A model generated the notes under the pieces. It did no database searches, was not told the origin of the DNA, and worked only from the letters and a program-made list of their open reading frames with translations. From CAYLJO01 sp964383905 (GTDB taxonomy: Bacteria > Acidobacteriota > Blastocatellia > Pyrinomonadales > Pyrinomonadaceae): DNA of 64,000 nucleotides. The stretch covers positions 1-64,000 of the forward strand of contig CAYLJO010000001.1 in the NCBI GenBank assembly GCA_964383905.1, written 5' to 3'. Positions 18,266-26,124 of this stretch are shown here, in pieces; position 1 is the first letter of the stretch, and each line of letters starts with the position of its first letter. A program made the position numbers and the translations under genes.

Positions 18266-18820
18266 CTATTTGGCCGGTTGCGCCGCTACTTCCAGGGAGT
18301 CGCCCGTATCGTGTTCCTGAATTTGAAAGCGTAGGAACTGATGAATGGCCGCTAGCGCCTTTGGTTCACTTGTCGAAATACGCACGAGTCCGCCATTTTC
18401 TGTATTTTCGAATTTATATTGGATAGTGGTCTTCATCGCTCTCATTACTGGCACGCCAGGAGGTACTCGGTCGTGAATGAACATCGGCGTGCCAAAATCC
18501 CCCTCGGCGAACATCCTGGCAATGTGCGTTAGGTGCATCCTGATTTGCTCACGGCTCTCGGTATCCCTTGGGTCATTAGCTTCAACCTGAATAACACCAC
18601 CGTCACTCGTCAGTATAAAGTGATGCGTCGTCTTCGCTTGCAGGAAACCCATGGCCTTATCGCCGCGCTCATTCATCCCTGCCATCTGCTTTTGGCGCAT
18701 CGGACAGTCGGTCATTGAAGACGGCTGCTGCGGTTGCGCCTGCTGTGCATGAATGATCAGGGCCGTGGCTCCCGCACAGGCTATCGAAAGAGCGATGGCG
18801 ATATAGGTCCTATTCTTCAT
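18266..18820 (-). CDS. Secreted protein of unknown function next to merR
   Basis: The 184-residue protein begins with a signal peptide (TYIAIALSIACAGATALIIHA). After a Met-rich linker (MTDCPMRQKQMAGM) comes a compact domain: HHFILTSDGGVIQVEANDP, then IRMHLTHIARMFAEGDF, PPGVPVMRAMKTTIQYKFE, and IHQFLRFQIQEHDTGD. I recognise this as a conserved hypothetical domain often found next to MerR regulators, but no activity is known to me. Its ATG overlaps the merR stop by 4 nt (ATGA), so regulator and secreted protein form one operon. The Met/Cys/His content could suit metal handling, which is inference only. Confidence 0.8.
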   Translation of the reverse strand: MKNRTYIAIALSIACAGATALIIHAQQAQPQQPSSMTDCPMRQKQMAGMNERGDKAMGFLQAKTTHHFILTSDGGVIQVEANDPRDTESREQIRMHLTHIARMFAEGDFGTPMFIHDRVPPGVPVMRAMKTTIQYKFENTENGGLVRISTSEPKALAAIHQFLRFQIQEHDTGDSLEVAAQPAK

Positions 18821-19322
18821 GGCGTAACTCCTTTCTTCTTTCCCTTGAATGGGGATGAGAGGGGAGATGTTGGCCCGGCTTTGGTCGCGCCTTGGGCGGC
18901 AAGGGCTTCGAGCAGTCCGGCCCGCGCGCCGGTTGATGCTTTAGACAGCCGCGCGTCCCAATCCTGCAAAGTGGCGCGTAGCTCGTCGCGTATGGCTGTC
19001 ATTTCCTGTAACCGCGCTTCTACGTCAGATAGCTTAGCTTCGGCAAGCAGCCGAACTTGTTTGCAAGGTGCCCCTCCCGGTCACGTACCTTGAGTATGCC
19101 GGCAAGTTCGTCAAGTGTGAATCCGATGGCGAGCGCCCGTTGAATCAGGCGGACCCGCTCTAACGCTTGGTGTGGGTACTGACGATAACCTTTAGCCGTA
19201 CGGCGCGGAATGGGCAGGACCCCTTTGCGCTCGTAGTGACGTAAAGTATCGGTACTTACGCCCGCACGTCGCGCCAATTGTCCGGCCCGAAGAAATTCTT
19301 TAATTGCGCTACCGGTAGCCAC
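18817..19322 (-). pseudogene. MerR-family regulator with a 1-bp frameshift
   Basis: The N-terminal helix-turn-helix (RAGQLARRAGVSTDTLRHYE, then GYRQYP and LGFTLDEL-like residues) is typical of MerR regulators. The original frame stops at 19020. From the G4 run at 19071-19074 another frame continues as APCKQVRLLAEAKLSDVEAR and runs to 18817. Adding one G to that run restores the family's usual dimerisation helix and a protein of about 168 residues. It is coupled to the secreted protein gene downstream. The frameshift may be genuine or a read error. Confidence 0.85.
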
Positions 19323-19494
19323 GCAAGCATTATAAACCCTGGAATGAATTCCAGGGTCAACACTTAAATTGTGGATGAAGGAGGTCGGTAAGCACTAAGG
19401 ATATATCGTTACACCCGGACGCCGGCGGTTCAGGCTTCCACCTGCGCCTAAACCCCGCTGTGAGGTGAGCATGCGGCAATGATAAGATAGATGT

Positions 19495-20595
19495 GTGATG
19501 GATAAAGTAATACATCTGCCAGGGCTGTCTCAGGCGGAGTTGACTGCCCTCGTGGAGGGACTTGGTGAGCCGCGGTATCGCGGGGGGCAGATCTTCGCGG
19601 CGCTGCACGGGCGGCGGTTGCGCTCGTTTGACGAGATGACCGATCTGCCGAAGGATTTACGGGCTAAACTTAATGGGCGGGCGACAGCTTCGACGCTCAC
19701 GGTTGAGTCGCGTTACCTGTCGGCCGATGGCACGCGCCGTTATCTAATGAAGACACAGGACAATCTTCCGGTTGAGGCGGTGTTCATCCCAGAAGAGCGG
19801 CGGGATACGATCTGTTTTTCGTCGCAGTCCGGCTGCCCGCTCAAGTGTGATTTCTGTTTGACTGCGAAGCTGGGCCTGCTACGAACCCTGACGGCGGGTG
19901 AGATCGTCGAGCAGATCATCATCGCTCTGAACGACGCGTACGGCGAAGGCGTCCGCACGCCTCGCGGGACAAACCTCGTCGCGATGGGCGCGGGCGAACC
20001 GTTTCTGGCCTTCGAGCCGTTGATGAAAGCGCTGCGCGTCATGGCGGAGCCGAAGGGCCTGCACATTGCGCCGAACCGCGTCACGGTCTCGACGGCGGGC
20101 ATTGTGCCGCGTATCCGCGAACTGGCGACTATCCCTGATCGGCCGCACCTGGCCGTCTCGCTCGCCGCCCCGACCGACGAACTCCGCAACGTGCTAATGC
20201 CGATAAATAAAAAGTGGCCGCTCGACGAGTTGTTGGCTGCGTGCAAAGAATTTGAGAGATCGCTCAAGCGCACCAAGCGCTTCACCTTTGAGTATGTGAT
20301 GCTCGACGGCGTTAACGACTCTGACGAGCAGGCGCGACAGTTGGCGAATCTGCTCAACCGCCACGGATTGCGCGCGAAGGTCAATCTCATTCCGCACAAT
20401 CCGGCCGACCCTCTCCCCTACCGCCCATCAACGCCCGAGAGGGTTGAGCGATTTAAAGCAATCCTTGAATCGAAGGGCATTCACGCCTTCGTGCGGCGCC
20501 CGCGCGGGCGCGACATCTACGCCGCTTGCGGGCAACTGGCTGCCCGGCGCGCCGGCAACCCCGTACAAGCAACGTTACATCAGCTAGCTCAGTAG
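19495..20595 (+). CDS. rlmN: 23S rRNA adenine-C2503 / tRNA A37 methyltransferase
   Basis: This is a radical-SAM methyltransferase that adds C2-methyl to adenine 2503 of 23S rRNA (and to A37 in some tRNAs). The radical-SAM cysteines lie in QSGCPLKCDFCLTAK near residues 120-135. GAGEPF and the C-terminal RRPRGRDIYAACGQLA, with the methyl-accepting cysteine, follow. Its 366 residues match RlmN. A GTG at 19495 precedes an ATG at 19498, and either could start translation. Cfr-type resistance methyltransferases share the fold, but the motifs and context favour RlmN. Confidence 0.93.
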   Translation: MMDKVIHLPGLSQAELTALVEGLGEPRYRGGQIFAALHGRRLRSFDEMTDLPKDLRAKLNGRATASTLTVESRYLSADGTRRYLMKTQDNLPVEAVFIPEERRDTICFSSQSGCPLKCDFCLTAKLGLLRTLTAGEIVEQIIIALNDAYGEGVRTPRGTNLVAMGAGEPFLAFEPLMKALRVMAEPKGLHIAPNRVTVSTAGIVPRIRELATIPDRPHLAVSLAAPTDELRNVLMPINKKWPLDELLAACKEFERSLKRTKRFTFEYVMLDGVNDSDEQARQLANLLNRHGLRAKVNLIPHNPADPLPYRPSTPERVERFKAILESKGIHAFVRRPRGRDIYAACGQLAARRAGNPVQATLHQLAQ

Positions 20596-20899
20596 GCTGC
20601 CATACAATTTTTCCATACTCTTGCAGATTTCATATTACCACCCGTCGTGAACGCTCCAATCTGGCGGTGCAGATTTACTTTAGGGCTGACGCGCCTAATT
20701 GTCTGTTCTCGCCTGTGCGCCGGCCAAGTTTGAAGGGGGAAAGAATTTAGAATATGCTGTAACCGTCCGCTCGGATCAGGTGTCTACATATCCAGAGGTT
20801 TCTGAGCGGCTCACTCTCCCGCCGCCCTGATAGGCTTTGAATGAAATATTTTCATACGGCATGAGAGCTTCCGGCTACTCTGCCCAAAAGGGGGGTTAG
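20596..20899. other. Intergenic region, nothing identified
   Basis: About 300 bp between rlmN and a small secreted protein gene. No RNA or protein gene was recognised. A GGGGGG-containing ribosome-binding region abuts the GTG at 20900. Confidence 0.4.
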
Positions 20900-21361
20900 G
20901 TGAATTCAAATCACTTACGGACTAAGATTGGAGGAGCCATCTTAGCATCCTCTTTACTGTTCAGCATCGCGTCGGTGTCGGGCCCGTCCGCCCGGGCGCA
21001 GGACCCGGACCGTGATCGTCGAGACCGGCGCGACCGGGACCGGGACGACCGTGATCGCGACCGTCGTGGCAATGACAGCTACCGGGTTGCGCAGGATCGT
21101 GGCTACCAGGACGGCTTGAGCACCGGCGCAAGCGATGCGAATCAGGGACAGAGCTATAACCCGCAGCGGTCACACTATTACAAGAATGCGACCTACGGCT
21201 ACGATTCTTCCTACGGTAATAAGAATGCCTACAAACGGGCTTATCGTGAGGGCTTCGTGCGTGGCTATGAGGAAGGCTACAGGCGCAACCGCGGCTATAA
21301 CAATGGCGGCAGAGACCGTCGCCGAGACCGCGACCGGCGGTATCCATTTTCTCTACGGTAA
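20900..21361 (+). CDS. Secreted Arg/Asp-rich low-complexity protein
   Basis: The predicted 153-residue protein starts with GTG. It has a signal peptide (ASSLLFSIASVSGPSARA) followed by a charge-alternating Asp/Arg block around residues 34-58. The C-terminal half is rich in Tyr, Gly and Arg (YGYDSSYGNKNAYKRAY, GFVRGYEEGYRRNRGY) with a second basic repeat at the end. Such proteins occur in soil Acidobacteria without assigned function. The repeated Arg-Asp codons make the antisense strand open too, but only this frame has a signal peptide and a ribosome-binding site. Confidence 0.65.
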   Translation: MNSNHLRTKIGGAILASSLLFSIASVSGPSARAQDPDRDRRDRRDRDRDDRDRDRRGNDSYRVAQDRGYQDGLSTGASDANQGQSYNPQRSHYYKNATYGYDSSYGNKNAYKRAYREGFVRGYEEGYRRNRGYNNGGRDRRRDRDRRYPFSLR

Positions 21362-21713
21362 CAGCTTTTGAACGAAAAGGTCCAGACGCGCAAGTAAGAG
21401 GGGTAAGGTTGGCCCCTGTCCCTCCGAGTTATTCAGCGCCGAGCAATCTACCGGATCCGGATTCTAAAATTGTCCGATACGAGTAGAGCCTCGACCGACC
21501 GAAATATAGAGGCCTCTGGTAAATCATCGCCCCTTACTCCTTCTGCCTTTTTGTCAAAAGTGGAGAGCACGATTCAGCAAGCAGCGGCTCGGACCAACTA
21601 CTGGTGGTCGCACTCAGCACGTTCCGGCCTCCGCTGAAGCGATGTGAGGCATACCGGCAGGAGAGGAAAGATCGCCAGGGCGGTGGCTTCCAAAGAAGGG
21701 AGGGCGGCAAAAA
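21362..21713. other. Intergenic lead-in to the small-gene island
   Basis: No gene was recognised. The right end (21692-21713) carries the purine-rich AAGAAGG..GGCGGC element that recurs before most genes in the following 4.5 kb. Confidence 0.4.
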
Positions 21714-21869
21714 ATGAGCAACACACTAATATTTTTACTATGTCATGGTGCGGCTGAGACGAGCCTGTTTGCCATCGGGTTCATGCTAGCCATTTTACCA
21801 GTCAGTGTCAGCATTGGGTTTTCTATGGCACTCATCAAGCTGATCAAGGAGCTTCGTGAGAACGGGTGA
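21714..21869 (+). CDS. 51-residue micro-membrane protein (family A, copy 1)
   Basis: This short frame begins MSNTLIFLLCHGA and has one hydrophobic helix through the middle. It ends with VSVSIGFSMALIKLIKELR. It is similar to the 56-residue product at 26121-26291: both start MS..LI.L.C, both have T.LF in the middle, and both end VSVS.G....ALI.LIKE.R. Related short frames at both ends of the same island argue that each is truly translated. The family is not known to me. A small inner-membrane peptide is the only structural inference. Confidence 0.7.
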   Translation: MSNTLIFLLCHGAAETSLFAIGFMLAILPVSVSIGFSMALIKLIKELRENG

Positions 21870-21900
21870 GCATCAGGCTGGAGAAGAGGGGCGGCAAGAG

Positions 21901-22122
21901 ATGAATCCGAATACAGCCGACACAGCCGCAACCGCACTAGGAGTCATAGTTATCCTCATCAGCATCTTTACTCCCATTCGTGGCGGTGTTTCTACCTACC
22001 TCTCCTTCGGGTATATCTCCGGTATCACCCGCTTCGTTGCTGGTGTGGTAAAGAAGCTCACGGGCATAATGGATTACATAGGCGGCCCCGTAATTACTTG
22101 GTTTAGACGTTATACAGAATAA
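21901..22122 (+). CDS. Small membrane protein, 73 residues
   Basis: The ATG at 21901 follows the island's purine-rich element (GGGGCGGCAAGAG). The product has a hydrophobic N-terminal segment (ATALGVIVILISIFTP) and an amphipathic C-terminal half (ITRFVAGVVKKLTGIMDYIGG). It shows no recognisable family. The frame is open upstream to 21856, overlapping the previous gene, but the first 15 codons look like leader. The stop is only 4 nt before the VWA gene, indicating cotranscription. Confidence 0.6.
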   Translation: MNPNTADTAATALGVIVILISIFTPIRGGVSTYLSFGYISGITRFVAGVVKKLTGIMDYIGGPVITWFRRYTE

Positions 22123-22126
22123 ATCG

Positions 22127-23269
22127 ATGCGCTTCCTGTCATTAACTTTGGCCTTCTGTATGCTTTGCAGCACATTCGCGGCCAAAGTACAGGCGCAAAC
22201 ATCACCCTCTTCTCAAACCCAATCCCATCCGCAGTCCAACCTCGGGACGCCGCGGCAACCGGCCGTCAACCTTAAACCCTCAAGCAGAGGAGAAGAGGCC
22301 GGCCAGGATGACGAGGTGGTACGGGTTGACACTAACATTACCAATCTCTTGTTTACAGCCGCGGATAAGAACAATCGCTTTATTACGACACTGCGAGAGG
22401 AAGATATTCGCTTGCTGGAAGACGGCGTTCCGCAGCAGGTCTTCACTTTTCAGCGTGAGACAGATCGCCCGCTCTCCATTGCTCTCTTGATCGATGTGAG
22501 CGCCTCCGAAGAGGCCACCTTGCCGGAAGAGAAGGCAGCGGCCCGCTCGTTCGTTGAGACGATCATTCGATCCAGGAAGGACGAAGCCGCCGTCATTCCC
22601 TTCACAGGTGAAGCGTTTCTCGAACAGGCATTAACCGGTAATGTGATTGATATCTATCGCGCCATTGAGCGTGTAGACGTCGCGCTGCCATCATACCTGG
22701 GTTCGGGCCCGAAGATCGGCGGTATGGCGTCTGGCCCAGGATTAAGCGTGCCAAGAGAAGGCTCGACGGCGATCTGGGATGCCGTATCGGTCACAGCCAA
22801 CGAAGTACTCGCACCGACTGCTGACAAAAGGCGGCGCGCGATTATTCTCCTGACGGACGGGGTGGACACAAGTAGTCGAACGAATAGAAGCACGGCGATA
22901 GACCAAGCGGTTAAGGCAGACACGGTGATTTACGCCATCGGCATCGGCGACAGCAAGCACTTTGAGGGTGTTGACAGGGGAACACTCCGCAAAGTGGCGG
23001 AACGCACGGGCGGACGCGCCTTCTTCCCGAAGAAGGAGGCGGATTTGAACGCAGCTTTCGGGGAGATTGAGGAGGAACTGCGGTCGCAATATTTAGTCGC
23101 TTATTCATCGACCAACAAAAGAAGGGACGGCACGTTTCGGCAGATGCGCATTGAGATCATCAATCCGGAGTTGCGCAAGCAGCACCTGCGACTTATGTAC
23201 CGGCCGGGTTACTTTGCCAAAGCTCTATCCGGCGCCAAAGGCGGGTCGAACCCGACCGAGCGCCGATAA
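22127..23269 (+). CDS. VWA-domain protein, VWFA-related acidobacterial type
   Basis: The 380-residue secreted protein has a signal peptide (SLTLAFCMLCSTFAAKVQA), a Gln/Ser/Pro-rich linker and a lead-in domain (VRVDTNITNLLFTAADKNNR to LLEDGVPQQVFTF). A von Willebrand A domain follows (about residues 118-330) with the MIDAS-type DVSAS, a later TDGVD, and YAIGIGD. The C-terminus is YLVAYSSTNK...YRPGYF. This combination is the VWFA-related domain family expanded in Acidobacteria, presumably for envelope protein interactions. It is the only large gene in the small-gene island. Confidence 0.9.
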   Translation: MRFLSLTLAFCMLCSTFAAKVQAQTSPSSQTQSHPQSNLGTPRQPAVNLKPSSRGEEAGQDDEVVRVDTNITNLLFTAADKNNRFITTLREEDIRLLEDGVPQQVFTFQRETDRPLSIALLIDVSASEEATLPEEKAAARSFVETIIRSRKDEAAVIPFTGEAFLEQALTGNVIDIYRAIERVDVALPSYLGSGPKIGGMASGPGLSVPREGSTAIWDAVSVTANEVLAPTADKRRRAIILLTDGVDTSSRTNRSTAIDQAVKADTVIYAIGIGDSKHFEGVDRGTLRKVAERTGGRAFFPKKEADLNAAFGEIEEELRSQYLVAYSSTNKRRDGTFRQMRIEIINPELRKQHLRLMYRPGYFAKALSGAKGGSNPTERR

Positions 23270-23360
23270 GACGGTGGCTTGGTAATGCTTAGGATCATTC
23301 ACCCGGGCAGAAGGCGGCGGGAAGTGGATATCTGAGCACGCGAAGAAGTAGCGGGAGTTG

Positions 23361-23612
23361 ATGAACAAGGCAGCTAAGGTGCTTTTCTATACGATCCTAG
23401 CCGTCGTGGGCTGGCGGGCACTGCGCTACTTTTCCGGACGCTTCTTAGCCGCCGATGATCTCGAGGCCGAGCAGTCCTACGACCGCGCCAGGAAAGAACA
23501 GGCGCGCGCGCGCGGGGCGCTGGAAGAACGAGGGCGGGGCGACGCTCTCCGACAAGAATCATCAATCTGGAGCGAGCAAGAAGAGGGGCGGGAGGAAGTG
23601 GGTGGCCGATGA
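23361..23612 (+). CDS. Small protein with N-terminal helix and charged tail
   Basis: The 83-residue product from the ATG at 23361 has a hydrophobic helix (KVLFYTILAVVGWRALRYF), then a long Glu/Arg/Ala-rich tail likely to form a helix. GGGAG lies just upstream. Its stop overlaps the next start (ATGA). No family was recognised; a membrane-anchored coiled-coil peptide is plausible. Confidence 0.6.
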   Translation: MNKAAKVLFYTILAVVGWRALRYFSGRFLAADDLEAEQSYDRARKEQARARGALEERGRGDALRQESSIWSEQEEGREEVGGR

Positions 23613-23797
23613 AGTGTCCTTACTGCCGCAGGCCGGTACGCATGTTTGCATTCGAGCGCAAGCATTTACTGCGCAAGATTCTTCCGTACTGCCGCATCTG
23701 CAACCGCTATGTGCTAAGCTGGGTCCATCTAATTTTAATTGTTGGGCTGGTCATTGCAGTGCTCGTTCTGGCACTCAAACTTGTGCCGCCCATCTAA
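23609..23797 (+). CDS. Zinc-ribbon plus transmembrane mini-protein
   Basis: The 62-residue product starts MKCPYCRRPVRM and has a second CRIC pair at about residues 29-32, forming a C-x2-C...C-x2-C zinc-ribbon pattern. It ends in one transmembrane helix (LILIVGLVIAVLVLALKL). The start overlaps the preceding stop by 4 nt. The topology suggests a small cytosolic zinc knob anchored by its C-terminus. The function is unknown. Confidence 0.65.
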   Translation: MKCPYCRRPVRMFAFERKHLLRKILPYCRICNRYVLSWVHLILIVGLVIAVLVLALKLVPPI

Positions 23798-23858
23798 GGT
23801 TGAAAGAAGAAAAGCGGGAGGGAGTGACCTCCAGTTCGACAAGAAAAGGAGAAGTGAA

Positions 23859-24011
23859 ATGGCGACGATTCTGATCATCATCCTGATCCTGCTGCTGATC
23901 GGCGCAATACCGACATGGCCTTACAGCAGGGGCTGGGGCTATTACCCGAGCGGCGGCCTCGGCCTGGTCCTGCTCATCGTGATCATTCTGTTGCTGCTGG
24001 GTTACGTCTAG
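23859..24011 (+). CDS. DUF3309-type 50-residue membrane protein
   Basis: The product begins MATILIIILILLLIGAIPTW, continues PYSRGWGYYPSGGLGLVLLI and ends in a hydrophobic run. The central PTWPYSRGWGY-PSGG block with two flanking helices is the DUF3309 signature. Proteins of this family are usually about 50 residues and uncharacterised. AAGGAG lies 7-8 nt upstream. The frame begins further upstream (23739), but that extension overlaps the previous gene and is unsupported. Confidence 0.85.
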   Translation: MATILIIILILLLIGAIPTWPYSRGWGYYPSGGLGLVLLIVIILLLLGYV

Positions 24012-24027
24012 GATAAGAAAAGCGGAA

Positions 24028-24399
24028 GTGGCCCCCAACCAAACAGAGCGGCGCATGTATCCTCGACGGAGCGTCCCGGGGTCGGTCACCGCCAAAGGCG
24101 TGGACGCGAACGGTGCGGCGTTCGAGTGCGCGACCCTTCTTCACAATATCAGCGAAGGCGGCATCTTTATGCGGATAGCTCATTGCGTCAAGAACGGGTC
24201 ACAAATAGAGGTGCGATTCGGCTCACCAACCTCTCCGCAGGATAGAACGACGGGTGGACGCTTTACGGCACGCGGGGTAGTATTGCGTGTTGAGCCACAA
24301 CCGCTCGCGACGTGCGATGTAGCCGTTCGGCTTACGCGGCCGCTCAAGTTTGGAAGCCAGGCCGGAGAAGCCGGCGAGAAGAAAGGCATTAAGGAGTGA
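24028..24399 (+). CDS. PilZ-domain protein
   Basis: The 123-residue product starts with GTG. It shows the PilZ pattern for cyclic di-GMP binding: an arginine motif RRMYPRRSV near residues 8-16, then NISEGGIF near 40-47 (D/N-x-S-x-x-G). After these come beta strands (IEVRFGSP, GVVLRVEPQ, CDVAVRL). It would act as a stand-alone second-messenger receptor. It ends with GEKKGIKE, encoded within the island's purine-rich junction element. An HD-GYP phosphodiesterase is at 53.4 kb, but no direct link can be drawn. Confidence 0.85.
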   Translation: MAPNQTERRMYPRRSVPGSVTAKGVDANGAAFECATLLHNISEGGIFMRIAHCVKNGSQIEVRFGSPTSPQDRTTGGRFTARGVVLRVEPQPLATCDVAVRLTRPLKFGSQAGEAGEKKGIKE

Positions 24400-24506
24400 G
24401 CGATCGAGAGTTGATTTTCATAGTCGAAAAGCGGCGGAATAGATCACAGGTTCTGCCCCTCGCGCCTGTGGGCAGGTGTCACCTCACATCCGAATGAGAA
24501 GAAGTG

Positions 24507-24895
24507 ATGACGAATGATCGCAGAGCTTACCCGCGTATCCGGCCCTCGCTCAGGGTAGTGAGGCGGGCAATAAATACAATAGGCGTGTTAATTACTATCC
24601 TGACCCTTGTACCGGCCAGTCACAACGCACAGGCGCAGCATCAAGACAATGTGGCGTCTCTGGAAGAGGTTGCCCGCCGGCTAAACACCACATTGGCGGC
24701 CAACAACAAGGTCTCTTATGAGGCGGATACGCTCGGAATGACACGCTCTAATCTCCCCCTCGTGCAGATTAACTACGACCGCACGTACGACTCATTGAGG
24801 ATGGAAACGCAGCCAAGGTGATCAATCATTATATCGGCCTGCGCATCGGCGAGGTGACCGATGGCACCGCGGATAGGCCGCACATTAACCCGTAG
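24507..24895 (+). pseudogene. Secreted small protein, probable frameshift
   Basis: The first frame (24507-24821) encodes an N-terminal helix (INTIGVLITILTLVPASHNAQA) and a short domain with SLEEVARRLNTTLAANNKV and LVQINYDRTYDSL, then stops abruptly. If one base is added near 24797, the reading continues as EDGNAAKVINHYIGLRIGEV and runs to a stop at 24895, which looks far more protein-like than the existing tail. I therefore regard it as frameshifted, either truly or by read error. The family was not recognised. Confidence 0.55.
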
Positions 24896-24935
24896 CTTAT
24901 AGAATCATTTTTCGACTGAGGAAAGATAGTAAGAA

Positions 24936-25121
24936 GTGACGGAGACAACGCAACGGTTCGAGCATTATAAGGGAACAGGGATCGGCCGGACCACGCTATT
25001 AAGAGGCGGCGGAAGAGGCCACCGGCCGGAGCGCCACGGCACGGGCGTCACGTCACATCCGGCGCGGCTTGAACTAATGCCCATCAAACTTAATCCTGAG
25101 AAGAAAGGCGGCGAGAAGTGA
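24936..25121 (+). CDS. Small basic protein, uncertain
   Basis: The 61-residue frame begins at GTG after AAGAAGTGA. It is Gly/Arg/His-rich, has no hydrophobic segment and ends NPEKKGGEK. Part of it (GG..HR...GVTSHP...EKK) is repeated, in another frame, at 24447-24508. That suggests duplicated or eroded coding sequence. It is coupled to the next gene by a GTGA overlap. Confidence that it is a real protein is low to moderate. Confidence 0.4.
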   Translation: MTETTQRFEHYKGTGIGRTTLLRGGGRGHRPERHGTGVTSHPARLELMPIKLNPEKKGGEK

Positions 25122-25360
25122 CACTAAAAGAAGCGGTGCAAATCTTGAACGAGCACCAGCATAGAGGCGGCGATGACTGGTCGATTCCTGAAATGCACGT
25201 GCGCGGACCGGAGCCGGTACGGGTAGTAGGGAGCAAGATCCCCATCACCCTTACCGCTTTCGAAGCTATTGCCATTGCCGAGAAGTATGCGTCCGGGGCA
25301 ACACCCAAGAGTGTACAAGAGCAGGCCATCTCAGAGGGGCACCATTATGACCGGGGCTGA
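25118..25360 (+). CDS. Conserved-looking 80-residue protein
   Basis: The product starts MTLKEAVQILNEHQHRGGDD and continues with WSIPEMHVRG and ITLTAFEAIAIAEKYASG. The helix-strand-helix pattern and the LTAFEAIAIAEKY segment look like a folded soluble protein. I recall similar unnamed proteins but assign no family. GTG start, overlapping the preceding stop by 4 nt. Confidence 0.6.
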   Translation: MTLKEAVQILNEHQHRGGDDWSIPEMHVRGPEPVRVVGSKIPITLTAFEAIAIAEKYASGATPKSVQEQAISEGHHYDRG

Positions 25361-25446
25361 GGGGAGTCCATCAATCACCATGGGCGCGGTTCACACTGAG
25401 ACCGGTGTCCGCTTTAATCTACAACGCCAAACGCAAGAGGTGGATT

Positions 25447-25797
25447 ATGAAATTATATCTTCAACTGTTATCAATACTTGTCCTTCTCGCCTTCGGCAGC
25501 TTCGTCCGAGCGGCGGAGCGCCAACAGGAACCGGAGCCCGCGCAGGCGGGCGTGCAATCTTCGGCGGGCGCGGGCGTGACACTGGCCAACTACATGCGAC
25601 TCAAGGAGGGCACGAGTTACGCTGACGTGGTGAGGATTTTAGGAGCGGAAGGCACCGATACAGGCAGCGGCGCGAAGCATTCACGCTCAGGATCGAAGGT
25701 GGTGCAGTACCTCTGGCGCGGAGAAGGCGGGGGAAGCATGACGGCGTTATTCAGCAACGGCAGGCTGGTAAGCAAAGCACAGTCGGGGTTGAAATAA
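25447..25797 (+). CDS. Secreted DUF3862-like protein
   Basis: The ATG at 25447 (with AGAGGTGG upstream) gives a signal peptide (LQLLSILVLLAFGSFVRA) and a mature part of about 95 residues. It contains NYMRLKEGTSYADVVRILGAEGTD and, later, LWRGEGGGSMTALFSNGRLV. This repeats the BLIP/SmpA-like fold of DUF3862: a two-helix segment starting xxGMSYxEV, then strands with Trp and an F.NG.L turn. Members are small secreted or lipidated proteins of unknown role. The frame is open to 25405 without support. Confidence 0.75.
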   Translation: MKLYLQLLSILVLLAFGSFVRAAERQQEPEPAQAGVQSSAGAGVTLANYMRLKEGTSYADVVRILGAEGTDTGSGAKHSRSGSKVVQYLWRGEGGGSMTALFSNGRLVSKAQSGLK

Positions 25798-25821
25798 GCG
25801 GAGTTAATAAGCAGTAAAAAT

Positions 25822-26124
25822 ATGCCGGATCGGTGGTTGGATGAAATTGAGAAAGCCTATCAATCTTGGACCCACAGACCCAGGCACTTAGGAAACTACG
25901 CGCTTGAAACCTGCAAGTGGTGTGCGGGCGGTGGTCGCAAAGGTAATGTTGCCAGTGGAGTGTGTAGCGGTGAGGGCAGCGTGGAGGTAATCCAGCCGGC
26001 GCGCGAGTGTTCTCATTGCGGGGGGAGCGGGCGGGTGGCGAAACGCCTCACCGCATGTTGGGATTGTGGTGGTAGCGGCTGGACCAACTCACGAGCACCG
26101 GGTAAGAAAGTCGGCAAGAAATGA
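25822..26124 (+). CDS. DnaJ-type zinc-finger protein without J domain
   Basis: The 100-residue protein has repeated CxxCxGxG-like knuckles: CKWCAGGG (about 33-40), CSGEG (48-52), CSHCGGSG (63-70) and CWDCGGSG (79-86). These are the zinc-binding repeats of DnaJ's cysteine-rich domain, here without J or substrate-binding domains. Small proteins of this kind may bind zinc or act as thiol chaperones; that is inference. Its end (GKKVGKK) lies in the junction element and overlaps the next ATG by 4 nt. Confidence 0.75.
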   Translation: MPDRWLDEIEKAYQSWTHRPRHLGNYALETCKWCAGGGRKGNVASGVCSGEGSVEVIQPARECSHCGGSGRVAKRLTACWDCGGSGWTNSRAPGKKVGKK

